Of a stretch of DNA of 64,000 nucleotides, positions 24,947 through 34,055 are shown one piece after another (positions within the stretch are counted from its first letter, which is position 1; every line of letters starts with the position of its first letter). The notes below the pieces were generated by a model. It saw only the letters and a program-made list of their open reading frames with translations, was not told the DNA's origin and searched no databases. Source of the stretch: UBA2031 sp037189985 (lineage in GTDB: Bacteria; Pseudomonadota; Gammaproteobacteria; Pseudomonadales; Moraxellaceae); assembly GCA_037189985.1 (NCBI GenBank), contig JBBCJX010000011.1, positions 62,001-126,000 on the forward strand. Reading direction: 5' to 3'. Made by a program: the position numbers and the translations under genes.

Positions 24947-26116
24947 TTACTTGACGTAATAGGTTGTCAGCGGCGGGAAGCCGTTGAACTCGACCGAGCT
25001 GTAGGAGTTGGTGTAGGCGCCCGTGGTCATCCAGTACAGGCGATCACCCACAGCCAGATTCAGCGGCAACTGGTAGTTGGAGTTCTCGTACATGATGTCG
25101 GTGGAGTCGCAGGTCGGACCGGCCAGCACGACGGTGCCGGTCTGCGGGTTGCCCTCCAACTTCTCCATGTAGATGGGGTACTTGATGGATTCGCCCATGG
25201 TTTCCATCAGGCCCTGGAAGAGGCCCACGTCCAGATACACCCAGCGATTGAGGTCGGTACGCGACTTGCGCGAAATCAGCACGACCTCGGACACCAGTAC
25301 ACCGGACTCGCCCACCAGCGAACGACCCGGCTCCAGAATGATTTCGGGCAGGTTGTCGCCGTAGTCATCGTGCAGGTAGCGCAGGATTTCCTGAGCGTAG
25401 ACATTGATCGGGTTCACTTCCGAAATGTAGTTGGCCGGGAAGCCACCGCCCATGTTGATCATCTTGAGCTCGATGCTCTCCTCAAGCTTCATCCAGTCGA
25501 ACATGTATTTCACTTTCGACAAGGCAGCATCCCAGACGGCGATGTCTTTCTGCTGGGAACCAACATGGAAGGAAATTCCATAAGGCACGAGGCCGAGCTG
25601 CTTGGCCATCACCAAGAGGTCGATCGCCATGTCGGGGTGGCAGCCGAACTTGCGTGACAGCGGCCACTCGGCAGTTTCACCGCCTTCCACGAGGATGCGC
25701 ACGAAAACCTTGGAGCCGGGAGCATTGTCAGCGATGGACTGCAGATCAGCCTTGGAGTCGGTGGCATAGAGGCGTATGCCCTTGTCATAGGCATACTTGA
25801 TATGCGCCGCTTTCTTGATGGTGTTGCCGTAGGAAATACGGTCCGGCTCGACACCGGCATCCAGCACACGATTGAGTTCGAAAATCGAGGCGATATCGAA
25901 ATTGGACCCCACGTCGCGCAGCAACTCGACCACGGGCACGCCCGGATTGGCCTTGAGGGCGTAGTGCACCTTGGCCATGGGGAAGCAGCCGGTCAGCTCT
26001 TCAAACTTTTGTTTGATGATCTCAAGGTCGACTACCAGGAAAGGCGTTTCCTTGGTGTCGGCAATATCCTTGATTTTCTTCCATTCAGCTTCAGTGCAGT
26101 AATCCGCAAGGCGCAT
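24947..26116 (-). CDS. Ornithine/lysine decarboxylase, alanine-racemase fold (group IV)
   Basis: 389 residues. PLP-dependent decarboxylation of ornithine (to putrescine) or lysine (to cadaverine). The PLP lysine is K55 in VHYALKANPG, the phosphate-binding glycines are in MINMGGGFPANY, and the catalytic cysteine is in GPTCDSTDIMY near residue 338, with EPGRSLVGESG before it. It resembles Pseudomonas SpeC in length and landmarks. Substrate preference cannot be read from sequence by eye. It is preceded by a long hairpin (26151-26210) and has its own terminator. Confidence 0.9.
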   Translation of the reverse strand: MRLADYCTEAEWKKIKDIADTKETPFLVVDLEIIKQKFEELTGCFPMAKVHYALKANPGVPVVELLRDVGSNFDIASIFELNRVLDAGVEPDRISYGNTIKKAAHIKYAYDKGIRLYATDSKADLQSIADNAPGSKVFVRILVEGGETAEWPLSRKFGCHPDMAIDLLVMAKQLGLVPYGISFHVGSQQKDIAVWDAALSKVKYMFDWMKLEESIELKMINMGGGFPANYISEVNPINVYAQEILRYLHDDYGDNLPEIILEPGRSLVGESGVLVSEVVLISRKSRTDLNRWVYLDVGLFQGLMETMGESIKYPIYMEKLEGNPQTGTVVLAGPTCDSTDIMYENSNYQLPLNLAVGDRLYWMTTGAYTNSYSSVEFNGFPPLTTYYVK

Positions 26117-26147
26117 GGCAATTCACCCATTCGAAACAGAGAGAATG

Positions 26148-26210
26148 AAAAGAGCCCCTGGAAACCGCCACGACACACTGGAGCTGGATGTGACGGTTTC
26201 AAGAGGCTCT
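26148..26210 (-). promoter_or_regulatory. Long hairpin in the decarboxylase leader
   Basis: On the minus strand, AGAGCCTC pairs with GGGGCTCT, then after a 2x2 internal loop GAAACCG pairs with CGGTTTC, then TCAC with GTGG: 19 pairs with two wobbles around an 18-base loop, followed by TTT. It lies about 32 bases before the decarboxylase ATG. It could be a terminator for the methyltransferase gene upstream, or an attenuator or regulated leader of the decarboxylase. Confidence 0.6.
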
Positions 26211-26296
26211 CTGACCTGCGTCAGGTTGCTTCGGCCGCGGCCTCGCGGGCGCCCTGGCACTGACAGCGCGAAGGGTAAGGGCAAAGGGGGGCGCAA

Positions 26297-27067
26297 TCAA
26301 GATTTCAGGGCACCGATTCCCGGATGACGGCCAATCCGTATCGGCAGGGGCCAGCGCACCTCATGTACCTGACCATGCCCGCCCCAGAGAGGCAGCAGCG
26401 CGGACCGCAGGGCCGGCAAGGGGTCCTGCCGGTTTTGTTCCCGGTAAGCCCGGACGGCAGACCATGTTCCGAGATAGCCCATGAGTTGATCCAGCGTCCA
26501 GCAGGCCGTCATGACCTGAGGCTCAAACGGAATCTCAGGCCAGGGAAACGGCAGGTCACGGTAGTCATTTTCCACATGGGAGCGTTCCGGTGGCCAGTAC
26601 GGTCCCATGGTCTTTTGGTGAAACTCCCGTAACAGCGGGTCCAGACGGTCATTGATGCGGACACCGCTGTAGGTCAGCAGGGCCAGCACACCGCCCGGGC
26701 GCAATACCCTCTCTACCTCCAGGTAAAATGCAGGCAGGTCAAACCAGTGCGCCGCCTGTGCCACAAGGACAAGATCGACAGAAGCATCCGCCAGCCCGCT
26801 GGCCTCTGCCGGTGCCACCGAAAAGCGCACATTGGCTGGCCCTGTCGCAGCAGCTACCTGTTCGGCACTGGCATCCGTCGCGAAAACCTGCCGAAAGTAC
26901 ACCGCCAAGCCGCCAGCAGCCTGACCATTTCCCGTCGCACAATCCCACGCCGCCTCATGCCCAGGCGCGAGGGCAGCAAGGCTTGCGAAAAGCGAAGCGG
27001 GATAACGCGGCCTGAACTCCGCATAGCATTGCGCCAGCGAAGAAAAATGATCCTTGAAGTCAGCCAT
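26297..27067 (-). CDS. Class I SAM-dependent methyltransferase
   Basis: 256 residues. The N-terminus DHFSSLAQCYAEFRPRYP is typical of the Methyltransferase_11 group. Motif I is degenerate (WDCATGNGQAAGGLA), with the acidic ATDASAEQV after it and VLRPGGVLALLTYSG later. The substrate is unknown; relatives range from trans-aconitate methyltransferase to cyclopropane-synthase-like enzymes. It is monocistronic or leads into the decarboxylase leader; a strong hairpin lies between them. Confidence 0.85.
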   Translation of the reverse strand: MADFKDHFSSLAQCYAEFRPRYPASLFASLAALAPGHEAAWDCATGNGQAAGGLAVYFRQVFATDASAEQVAAATGPANVRFSVAPAEASGLADASVDLVLVAQAAHWFDLPAFYLEVERVLRPGGVLALLTYSGVRINDRLDPLLREFHQKTMGPYWPPERSHVENDYRDLPFPWPEIPFEPQVMTACWTLDQLMGYLGTWSAVRAYREQNRQDPLPALRSALLPLWGGHGQVHEVRWPLPIRIGRHPGIGALKS

Positions 27068-27164
27068 GGCGCTAAAGAAGGTCTATCCGCTTTTATTGAA
27101 TGCCGGATCATGCCTCAAGTTGTCCGCCATTGCTTTCAGACAGGGCGGACAACTTCATGACAGA

Positions 27165-28553
27165 TCAGAGATTGGACTCGGCATACTCCGCCAGAACAGA
27201 GCGCGGCACACCATGCAACTGCAGGTGGCCTCCGTGCCTGAAACCCTTGAAGCGCTCGCTCATGTAGGTGAGACCCGAACTCGTGGGCGACAGGTAAGGC
27301 GTGTCGATCTGCGCCAGATTGCCAAGGCAAACTACCTTGGAGCCGTCACCTGCGCGCGTGATGATGGCTTTCATCTGGTGTGGCGTCAGGTTCTGGCATT
27401 CATCGATCAGGATAAGCGAGCGCTGGAAACTGCGGCCACGGATGTAGTTCAGTGCCTTGAACTGGATATTGGCCTTTTCTTTCACATACTCGATGGAACC
27501 GGAGGGGCTGGCATCATTCAGATGCAGCGCCTCTATGTTGTCACTGATGGCGCCCAACCAGGGATCCATCTTTTCTTCTTCCGTTCCCGGCAGGAAGCCG
27601 TGTTCTTCAGCCAGCGGTGGTGTTGAGCGCGTGGCGATGATCTTGTTGAAACGTCGCTCCACGATGGTCATCTCGATGGCGGCTGCCAGCGCCAAGATGG
27701 TTTTTCCCGAACCGGCAGGGCCAGTCAGTGACACCAGATGCACGTTCGGGTCCATCAGCAGGTTCAGCGCCAGTGCCTGATGAATGTTGCGCGGTGTCAG
27801 CCCCCAGGCCTGTTGGTTCATGAGGTGGTCGCGCGGCAAATCCACCAGCACAACCTTTTCCGCATCGATTTCACGGATGCGCCCGACAAAACCCTCATCG
27901 TCCACAATGAACTGGTTGAGGAAGAGAGACTCTCCCAGACTTTCACGCGGGACGAAGTGCAGTGTCTCTCCCATGCCCTGCACAGTTTCAACGCGCTTCA
28001 CGCGATCCCAGAACGAGCCCTCCACTTCGTGGTAGCCACGCGCCAGCTGCTTGATGTCGGAAACAAGCTGGTCATTGTGGTAATCCTCGGCCGCCAGACC
28101 GCAGGCACGCGCCTTGAGGCGCATGTTGATGTCCTTGGTGACCAGCACAACCTTGGTGTAGATGTCCGCTGCCTGCAGGGTGACGAGCTGGTTGATGATC
28201 TTGTTGTCGTTCAGCTCGTTGGAAAGATATTCCTTGCTGGGGCCGTCCTGTGTATCCATGAGCACGGAAAGCGTGCCCTGATGCGTGCGCGTCGCATCAC
28301 GCCAGATCGCCACACCCTGCCTGATTTTCTCGGGCTCGGCATCGCCAAGGATGGCATCAATGAGGCGTATGGCGGCACGACACTCGCCGGAAACGGAAGC
28401 CTTGCCGGATTTGAGCTTGTCCAGCTCTTCCAGCACGGTCATGGGAATGATGACGCGGTGTTCCTCGAAGTTGAGGACGGAATTGGGATCGTGGATCAGG
28501 ACGTTGGTGTCGAGGATGTAGGCTTTCTTACGCTGGCTGTTTTTCTCTTCCAT
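27165..28553 (-). CDS. PhoH2-type PIN-domain/PhoH ATPase fusion
   Basis: 462 residues from ATG 28553; an in-frame GTG four codons earlier is possible. An N-terminal PIN ribonuclease domain (LDTNVLIHDP near residues 15-24, with ALVTKD-like VVLVTKDINMRLKA near 140) is fused to a PhoH helicase-like ATPase with Walker A LTGPAGSGKTILAL near 280 and Walker B SLILIDECQNLTPHQMK. PhoH2 proteins are known as RNA helicase-nucleases and in some bacteria form toxin-antitoxin pairs with a small upstream gene; no such partner is evident here. Confidence 0.92.
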   Translation of the reverse strand: MEEKNSQRKKAYILDTNVLIHDPNSVLNFEEHRVIIPMTVLEELDKLKSGKASVSGECRAAIRLIDAILGDAEPEKIRQGVAIWRDATRTHQGTLSVLMDTQDGPSKEYLSNELNDNKIINQLVTLQAADIYTKVVLVTKDINMRLKARACGLAAEDYHNDQLVSDIKQLARGYHEVEGSFWDRVKRVETVQGMGETLHFVPRESLGESLFLNQFIVDDEGFVGRIREIDAEKVVLVDLPRDHLMNQQAWGLTPRNIHQALALNLLMDPNVHLVSLTGPAGSGKTILALAAAIEMTIVERRFNKIIATRSTPPLAEEHGFLPGTEEEKMDPWLGAISDNIEALHLNDASPSGSIEYVKEKANIQFKALNYIRGRSFQRSLILIDECQNLTPHQMKAIITRAGDGSKVVCLGNLAQIDTPYLSPTSSGLTYMSERFKGFRHGGHLQLHGVPRSVLAEYAESNL

Positions 28554-28747
28554 GTCTTTCGTCACCTGAACAACGTGTGTGGATGAAGGCGCGAGCGCGG
28601 CCGGGAACTGCGAGGAGATCCTTCAGACCATTCCGACAGCCCTCCCGGTGGCAATGCCACACGTTTTCAGGTTGCAATCAACATACCGCAGTGACGGCAG
28701 ATTGCAAAAGTTTTTTCGGTAGCAGATTCACGCGCCGTAAAAGCGTG

Positions 28748-29410
28748 TCACACGGCAAGCTGTGCGGCAGGAGCAAGGTGGCCACGTAACAAGGGAAGCG
28801 GAGCTTCTGGCGAGAAATCGTGCGGCACGTAATTGATGGAGGGCCTGTCGGGAGGCAGCAGGCAGAGGTGCTTGTAGACATCCGCCACCAGTTCGCTACA
28901 GAAACCGCCATGCTGCCAGCCCGCCGCCTCATGACCGTGCAGGAGTGCACGCAACTGCTTGCGGAGGAAATTGCGGTAAGGCAATGCACTCCATTGACGC
29001 ACCAGGGGTTTGATGCGACGGTAACGGCTCTGCGGCTTCTCCGTGCCCACCAGGCGCCGCACCACCACCTTTCCCGGATAGCTGGCCAGCTTGTCGGCCA
29101 GTGATACCAGCTGCACGCCGTCGAGAATCTTTCCGCAGTGTATGTCGGCCAGCTTGCTGGCTCTTGTCGCCTCCCAGAGGAAAGGCTGGTTGCCCCGTCC
29201 GGGCAGTCGCACCACAACCCCTACATGAGACCAGTAGCTGCCGGTAAAGAAACGGACCAAGCGGGCAGCAAAGGTATGGCCGGAGAAAAGTACGAGGTCC
29301 CCGGTTTCCAGCTCACTCAGTCGAACCGGGGGCAGTGCAGCAAGATATGACGGGCTTCGGAAGGCACTCAGCAGGCCCGTAACAGTCTGTCTTGTCATGC
29401 CGTGCAGCAT
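28748..29410 (-). CDS. YiiX-like permuted NlpC/P60 papain-fold protein
   Basis: 220 residues. The landmark ELETGDLVLFSGHTFAARLVRFFTG precedes SYWSHVGVVVR, whose histidine is the expected catalytic His, and a cysteine follows late in GGFCSELVADVYKHL, the circularly permuted order of the YaeF/YiiX branch of NlpC/P60 peptidase-like proteins. Possible roles are peptidoglycan peptide or lipid-amide hydrolysis; none is proven. There is no clear signal peptide. The start may instead be the ATG at 29398. Confidence 0.75.
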   Translation of the reverse strand: MLHGMTRQTVTGLLSAFRSPSYLAALPPVRLSELETGDLVLFSGHTFAARLVRFFTGSYWSHVGVVVRLPGRGNQPFLWEATRASKLADIHCGKILDGVQLVSLADKLASYPGKVVVRRLVGTEKPQSRYRRIKPLVRQWSALPYRNFLRKQLRALLHGHEAAGWQHGGFCSELVADVYKHLCLLPPDRPSINYVPHDFSPEAPLPLLRGHLAPAAQLAV

Positions 29411-29492
29411 GCCGCCCGGGCATGACAGGCTTTTGAAGCCGGCATATCCGGTAGGTGACAGATTGGTGACTTTTTTGTGTCAGGCACAGGCT

Positions 29493-29520
29493 TTGCTGGC
29501 CAGACAAGGGCACCTAGAAT
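29493..29520 (+). promoter_or_regulatory. Probable promoter of ppnP
   Basis: TTGCTG (29493-29498), a 16-base spacer and TAGAAT (29515-29520), about 43 bases before the ppnP ATG. Confidence 0.6.
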
Positions 29521-29562
29521 GCGGCCTCGTTTCCCGTCCCCCAAGCCGCGCCGGAGCCCCCC

Positions 29563-29874
29563 ATGAGCCAGTTTGACAACGTCAGCGTCATCAAGAAAGC
29601 CAACGTCTATTTTGATGGCAAGTGTGTGAGCCATACCGTCGTGTTTGCTGATGGCAGCAAAAAGACCGTGGGGGTGATCTTTCCCTCAAGCCTGGTCTTC
29701 AATACGGGCGCCCCGGAAATCATGGAGTTGAATGCTGGCCGCTGCCGCATCCGCCTCAAGGGTGAGAATGAATGGAAAGAGTACCGGGGCGGTGAGTCTT
29801 TCCATGTGCCCGGCAATTCCTCCTTCGACATCGAGACACTGGAACTGCTGGATTACGTCTGCCACTTCGCCTGA
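29563..29874 (+). CDS. ppnP: Pyrimidine/purine nucleoside phosphorylase PpnP
   Basis: A 103-residue single-domain cupin that phosphorolyses nucleosides to base and ribose-1-phosphate. It follows E. coli PpnP (YaiE) in landmarks: ANVYFDGKCVSHTV, KKTVGVIFPSSLVFNTGAPEIM, and EYRGGESFHVPGNSSFDIE. A likely promoter with TAGAAT lies just upstream, and GGAG precedes the start. It stands alone between a divergent gene and a 220-base gap before terC. Confidence 0.92.
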   Translation: MSQFDNVSVIKKANVYFDGKCVSHTVVFADGSKKTVGVIFPSSLVFNTGAPEIMELNAGRCRIRLKGENEWKEYRGGESFHVPGNSSFDIETLELLDYVCHFA

Positions 29875-30094
29875 GCAAGGGCCAGAGCCGGCACTAAAAG
29901 GGGGCAAGCCAGGGCATCGGCCTGCCCCACCTCAACCCCGGGCAGCATCGCCGGCCCCGGCAGAGGGCTCACAGACCATGGCACTGCCAGTGCCGTAAAT
30001 GTTGTGACCCGGATTACCGTTCACGGTTTGACAGCCCTGAACCCGCGCCCCCAAGATTCGCGCCTCACACCCCACCCCCGCCGGAGCCGCAGCA

Positions 30095-30856
30095 ATGTTC
30101 GAATGGATGGCCGACCCCCAAGCCTGGGTCACGCTTGCCACCCTGACCTTCCTGGAAATCGTTCTGGGAATCGACAACATCATTTTCCTGACCATCCTGG
30201 TCAACAAGGTCGAGGAAGCCAAGCGGCAGTTCGCCCGCATTTTCGGCCTTGGCCTGGCCATGATCACCCGCATCCTGCTGCTGCTCTCGCTGGCCTGGGT
30301 GATGCAGCTGACACAGCCGCTGTTCTCGGTTTTCGATTTCAACATTTCCGGGCGTGATCTCATCCTGATCGGGGGTGGCCTCTTCCTTCTATGGAAAGCA
30401 GCAACGGAAATCTTCGAAAGCGTCGAAGGCGAAGAGCAAATGGAAGAGAACGTTGTCCGCAGCATGGGCAAGTCGAACTTCTATTCCATCATTGTGCAGA
30501 TCGCCATCATCGATATCGTGTTCTCGCTGGATTCCGTGATCACGGCCGTTGGCCTTGCTGACCACATTCCGGTGATGGTGCTGGCCATCATGATCGCCAT
30601 CGGCGTAATGATGCTGGCTGCCAAGGCTATCGGCGAATTCGTCGAAGCCCACCCCTCCATCAAGATCCTGGCACTGGCCTTCCTGGTCATGATCGGCATG
30701 CTGCTGGTGGTCGAAGGACTGAACGTGGCGCATGTACCCAAGGGTTATGTCTACTTCGCCATGGCGTTCTCGCTGGGTGTGGAAATGCTCAACATCCGCA
30801 TGCGCAAAAAGCGGGTGGACCCCATCAAGCTGGGCAAGCCGACACGCGTCGACTGA
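30095..30856 (+). CDS. TerC-family integral membrane protein
   Basis: 253 residues, with seven hydrophobic segments and the TerC landmarks FLEIVLGIDNIIFLTIL and DIVFSLDSVITAVGLADH, whose aspartates are thought to bind a metal ion. The family (YgdQ, YoaE, Alx, TerC) is linked to manganese/calcium export and metallation of exported proteins. The protein resembles the shorter YgdQ type, with no CBS domain. A strong terminator follows. I see no yybP-ykoY riboswitch core upstream. Confidence 0.9.
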   Translation: MFEWMADPQAWVTLATLTFLEIVLGIDNIIFLTILVNKVEEAKRQFARIFGLGLAMITRILLLLSLAWVMQLTQPLFSVFDFNISGRDLILIGGGLFLLWKAATEIFESVEGEEQMEENVVRSMGKSNFYSIIVQIAIIDIVFSLDSVITAVGLADHIPVMVLAIMIAIGVMMLAAKAIGEFVEAHPSIKILALAFLVMIGMLLVVEGLNVAHVPKGYVYFAMAFSLGVEMLNIRMRKKRVDPIKLGKPTRVD

Positions 30857-30876
30857 TCAACCGTCAGGTTGTATTG

Positions 30877-30907
30877 AAGAAAGCCCGGCATTGCCGGGCT
30901 TTCTTAT
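30877..30907 (+). terminator. Intrinsic terminator after terC-like gene
   Basis: Stem GCCCGG/CCGGGC extended by AGAAA/TTTCT, followed by T-rich sequence. Confidence 0.88.
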
Positions 30908-30935
30908 TTCCGGCAGGCCTTTATGCTCGCAGTCC

Positions 30936-31901
30936 ATGAATACGGACATGCTTTTTCCCCTGCTGGGCGGTATCGGTCTTTTCATGCTGGGCATGAACCA
31001 CATGACCGAGGGCGTGAAGCTCGCTGCTGGCAACCGCCTTTCACTCTGGCTTGCCGCCGGCACACGCACGCCTGTGCAAGCCTTCCTGACCGGCATGCTG
31101 ATCACCACCATCGTGCAGTCGTCAGGTGTGTGCAGCGTGCTGCTGCTCAGTTTCGTCAGCGCGGGAATGCTGCGCTTCGACCGCGCCCTGTATGCGCTCT
31201 ATGGTGCCAACATCGCCACCACGAACACGGCCTGGCTGGTGGCACTGGCAGGCTTTGATTTCCGCTTCGGTTATTACGCCCTGCCCATGATCGGCATTGG
31301 CGCGCTTTTCTATCTTTTCCGCCAGGAACGACGTGACGGCGCCCTGGGACAGGCCTTTCTGGGGTTCGGCCTGTTTTTGCTCGGTCTTGCCTTTCTCACT
31401 GAAGCGTTTGGCAGCATTGGCCAGAGCCTGCCACGCCTGAACAGCGACTCCTGGCTGACCCTGCTCGCTTTCGTACTGGCCGGCCTTGTGGTCACGACAC
31501 TGATGCAATCCTCAAGCGCCTCCAGCGCCGTCACGCTGTCGGCCGTCACGGGTGGCTCGCTGGGACTGGAGGCGGCAGCGGCCATCCTGATCGGCGCCAA
31601 TATCGGCAGCACTACCACAGCCCTTATTGCTTCTTTCCGGCAAAACGACACGGCAAGGCAATTGGCGCGTGGCAATCTTTACATCAACGTCGGCACCGCA
31701 CTGGTGGCCCTGCTGCTGATTACGCCCATCCTTGCGCTGCAAAGCCTGAGCTGTTCCTTCTACACGGAAAGCTGCCCGGCCACCCTGCTATTGGCGGGTT
31801 TCAATACTTTCTTCAACATCCTGGCCGTTGTTTTGTTCTGGCCATGGACGGAAAGATTCACGGCCTGGCTGACAGAGGGAAAAACAGTACCTGCTTCCTG
31901 A
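30936..31901 (+). CDS. Na/Pi-cotransporter (SLC34-like) family protein, short form
   Basis: 321 residues, start ATG at 30936 (MNTDMLFPLLGGIGLFMLGMNHMTEGV). It has two inverted Na_Pi_cotrans repeats with the QSS signatures TTIVQSSGVCSV and TTLMQSSSASSAVTL, and GANIGSTTTALIA in the second half. It ends after the membrane domain and lacks the C-terminal PhoU-like domain found in longer relatives. Likely sodium-coupled phosphate transport at the inner membrane. No clear ribosome binding site is seen, so the start is moderately certain. Confidence 0.85.
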   Translation: MNTDMLFPLLGGIGLFMLGMNHMTEGVKLAAGNRLSLWLAAGTRTPVQAFLTGMLITTIVQSSGVCSVLLLSFVSAGMLRFDRALYALYGANIATTNTAWLVALAGFDFRFGYYALPMIGIGALFYLFRQERRDGALGQAFLGFGLFLLGLAFLTEAFGSIGQSLPRLNSDSWLTLLAFVLAGLVVTTLMQSSSASSAVTLSAVTGGSLGLEAAAAILIGANIGSTTTALIASFRQNDTARQLARGNLYINVGTALVALLLITPILALQSLSCSFYTESCPATLLLAGFNTFFNILAVVLFWPWTERFTAWLTEGKTVPAS

Positions 31902-31928
31902 GAAGCTCGCGAGCGCCACGAAAAAGCC

Positions 31929-31965
31929 CATGAAAAAGGCCCGGCGATACCGGGCCTTTTTCATG
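31929..31965. terminator. Strong bidirectional terminator
   Basis: A perfect 16-base-pair stem (CATGAAAAAGGCCCGG and its complement) with loop CGATA. It lies between the Na/Pi transporter and the convergent mpl gene and serves both. Confidence 0.94.
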
Positions 31966-31983
31966 GAAATCACACTCACATCA

Positions 31984-33351
31984 TCAAGCCGAGAGTGCCT
32001 GCAACAACTTCTGGTGGATGCCGCCAAAGCCGCCGTTGCTCATGATGACCACCTGATCACCGGGACCGGCCTGCTGCAGCACGCGCTCGATAATGGCATC
32101 AATCGTGTTCATGACTTCGGCAGGCACAGGGCTGGCCGCCACCACCGGGCCGAGATCCCAATTCAATCCTTCCGGCTGATACCAGAGCACCTGATCTGCT
32201 GCTACCACCGACGGCGCCAGGCTGTCCTTGTGCGATCCCAGACGCATGGTGTTGGAGCGCGGCTCGATGACGGCAATGATGCGGGCCTTGCCCACTTTCC
32301 GGCGCAGGCCCTCCAGCGTGGTGGCAATGGCAGTGGGATGATGGGCAAAATCGTCAAAAACCGTGACGCCCTTTATTTCGCCCACGATCTCCATGCGACG
32401 CTTCACGCCGGGGAATGCCGAGAGCGCACGGCAGGCATCGGCTGCCGCCACGCCGGCCTGCACCGCCGCCATGATGGCGACCATGCCATTGCTGATGCTG
32501 TGCCGGCCCGTCATCGTCCAGTGCACCTCGCCCACTTTCTCACCGCCCCGGAAAACGGCGAAGGCCGAGCCATCATCCCCTAGGCTTTCAGCCCGCCATG
32601 CGGCCTCTGCAGGATTGGCATCGACCGCGAATTTCTCCACGGGAGTCCAGCTTCCCTTCATCAGGACATCGGCCAGGTTCTCGTCATCCGCCGGCACGAT
32701 GATGCAGCCTTTGCCCGGCACGGTACGCACGAGGTGATGGAACTGTTTCTTGATGGCATCCAGGTCTTCAAAGATGTCGGCGTGATCGAACTCGAGATTG
32801 TTGAGGATTGCCGTACGCGGTGCGTAATGGATGAACTTGGAGCGCTTGTCGAAAAAAGCAGAGTCATACTCGTCCGCCTCGACGACAAAGCATTCGCCGC
32901 TGCCCAGGCGAGCACTGGCCGAAAACCCCTTGGGCACACCGCCGATGAGAAAGCCGGGATTGAGACCCGCCTGCTCCAGAATCCAGGCCACCATGGTGGT
33001 GGTCGTGGTCTTGCCGTGTGTGCCTGCCACGCCGATGACATGGCGACCACGCAGCACATGCTCAGCCAACCAGGCAGGGCCGGACGTGTAGGGAATGCCT
33101 TCATTGAGCACATGCTCTACAGCAGCATTGCCCCGGCTCATGGCATTGCCGATCACCACGAGATCAGGGCGCGGTGAAAGATGGGCAGGCTCATATCCCT
33201 GCATCAGCGTGATGCCCTGCGCCTCGAGCTGGGTACTCATCGGCGGATACACGTTGGCATCGGAACCAGTGACGTGACAACCCAGCTCCTTGGCCAGCAC
33301 GGCCAGAGAGCCCATGAAGGTGCCGCAGATACCGAGGATGTGAATGTGCAT
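31984..33351 (-). CDS. mpl: UDP-N-acetylmuramate:L-Ala-gamma-D-Glu-meso-DAP ligase
   Basis: Mpl joins recycled murein tripeptide to UDP-MurNAc, the shortcut of peptidoglycan recycling. 455 residues. The N-terminus MHIHILGICGTFMGSLAVLAKELG and VTGSDANVYPPMSTQLEAQGI distinguishes Mpl from MurC, and the ATP loop GVAGTHGKTTTTTMVAW lies near residue 110. The C-terminal ligase domain has VFDDFAHHPTAIATTLEGLR. A single-gene unit or leading from the membrane protein gene upstream. Confidence 0.95.
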   Translation of the reverse strand: MHIHILGICGTFMGSLAVLAKELGCHVTGSDANVYPPMSTQLEAQGITLMQGYEPAHLSPRPDLVVIGNAMSRGNAAVEHVLNEGIPYTSGPAWLAEHVLRGRHVIGVAGTHGKTTTTTMVAWILEQAGLNPGFLIGGVPKGFSASARLGSGECFVVEADEYDSAFFDKRSKFIHYAPRTAILNNLEFDHADIFEDLDAIKKQFHHLVRTVPGKGCIIVPADDENLADVLMKGSWTPVEKFAVDANPAEAAWRAESLGDDGSAFAVFRGGEKVGEVHWTMTGRHSISNGMVAIMAAVQAGVAAADACRALSAFPGVKRRMEIVGEIKGVTVFDDFAHHPTAIATTLEGLRRKVGKARIIAVIEPRSNTMRLGSHKDSLAPSVVAADQVLWYQPEGLNWDLGPVVAASPVPAEVMNTIDAIIERVLQQAGPGDQVVIMSNGGFGGIHQKLLQALSA

Positions 33352-33399
33352 GAGGCTTCCTTGAAAATCGGCTTGCTGGAAAAACGGAATGAAACTGCG

Positions 33400-33945
33400 T
33401 CAGGGCGTTTCCGTGACGGCGGCAACGGGCAACAGCTCGGGGAACAACCTCGTTCCCAGAAAAACCGTCAGCAGGAAAAGCGTGAGCGAGAGCATATTGG
33501 CCTGAAAAATTCCCAGGCGCAGTGTGCGATGGTAAATGAAGCCCCGGATGGCAAGGTTCCAGCCCACCAGCAGCATCTGAAAAAACACCATGACGGCAAG
33601 CCAGGGCGTTTTCGGAAGCTGGCTGCTGGCCACCACCACCGGCAGGGCGATCAGGCTCATGATGAGGTCGGCACCAAGGATTGCCGTGAGCGTGGAAACA
33701 AAGCGCTGCTTCACGGCCTTGAAGGCCAAGAGGGCGGCAAGCACGGCAACGTCCAGCCCCAGCGCCAGCAGACTCATGCCGACAGCGGCCTCCACTGGCA
33801 CCGGCTCTGCCAAGAGTTGCACACCGATGCCAAGGCCCGTATTGACCATCACAATGAGCAACAGCAGCTCCAGTGAGGAAGGAATCTCCTCCGGCCCGCC
33901 CTGCAGGCGGCACAGCAACCACAACCGGTTCCACAAGGCTTTCAT
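33400..33945 (-). CDS. Integral membrane protein of unknown function
   Basis: 181 residues with four or five hydrophobic segments (for example LELLLLIVMVNTGLGIGVQLL, VGMSLLALGLDVAVLAALLAF, MLSLTLFLLTVFLG). It has no recognised motif. It is on the same strand 48 bases before mpl, so co-transcription is likely, although no functional link is known. Confidence 0.7.
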   Translation of the reverse strand: MKALWNRLWLLCRLQGGPEEIPSSLELLLLIVMVNTGLGIGVQLLAEPVPVEAAVGMSLLALGLDVAVLAALLAFKAVKQRFVSTLTAILGADLIMSLIALPVVVASSQLPKTPWLAVMVFFQMLLVGWNLAIRGFIYHRTLRLGIFQANMLSLTLFLLTVFLGTRLFPELLPVAAVTETP

Positions 33946-34055
33946 CGCGAGACTCTCTGTATGCGCTGCGGCATTCTCGCAAAGTCGCCCCCTGCCGTCA
34001 CGGGAGGAGATTGGCTACCATGCCGCGACGATAACCATGACTCCCTGGAGCCTCC

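Noticed and set aside
29875..30094. Possible manganese (yybP-ykoY) riboswitch upstream of the TerC-family gene
   Set aside because: TerC-type genes often carry this element, but the conserved core (GGGGAGUAG and the paired CCUUGC/GCCC block) is not visible in these 220 bases.
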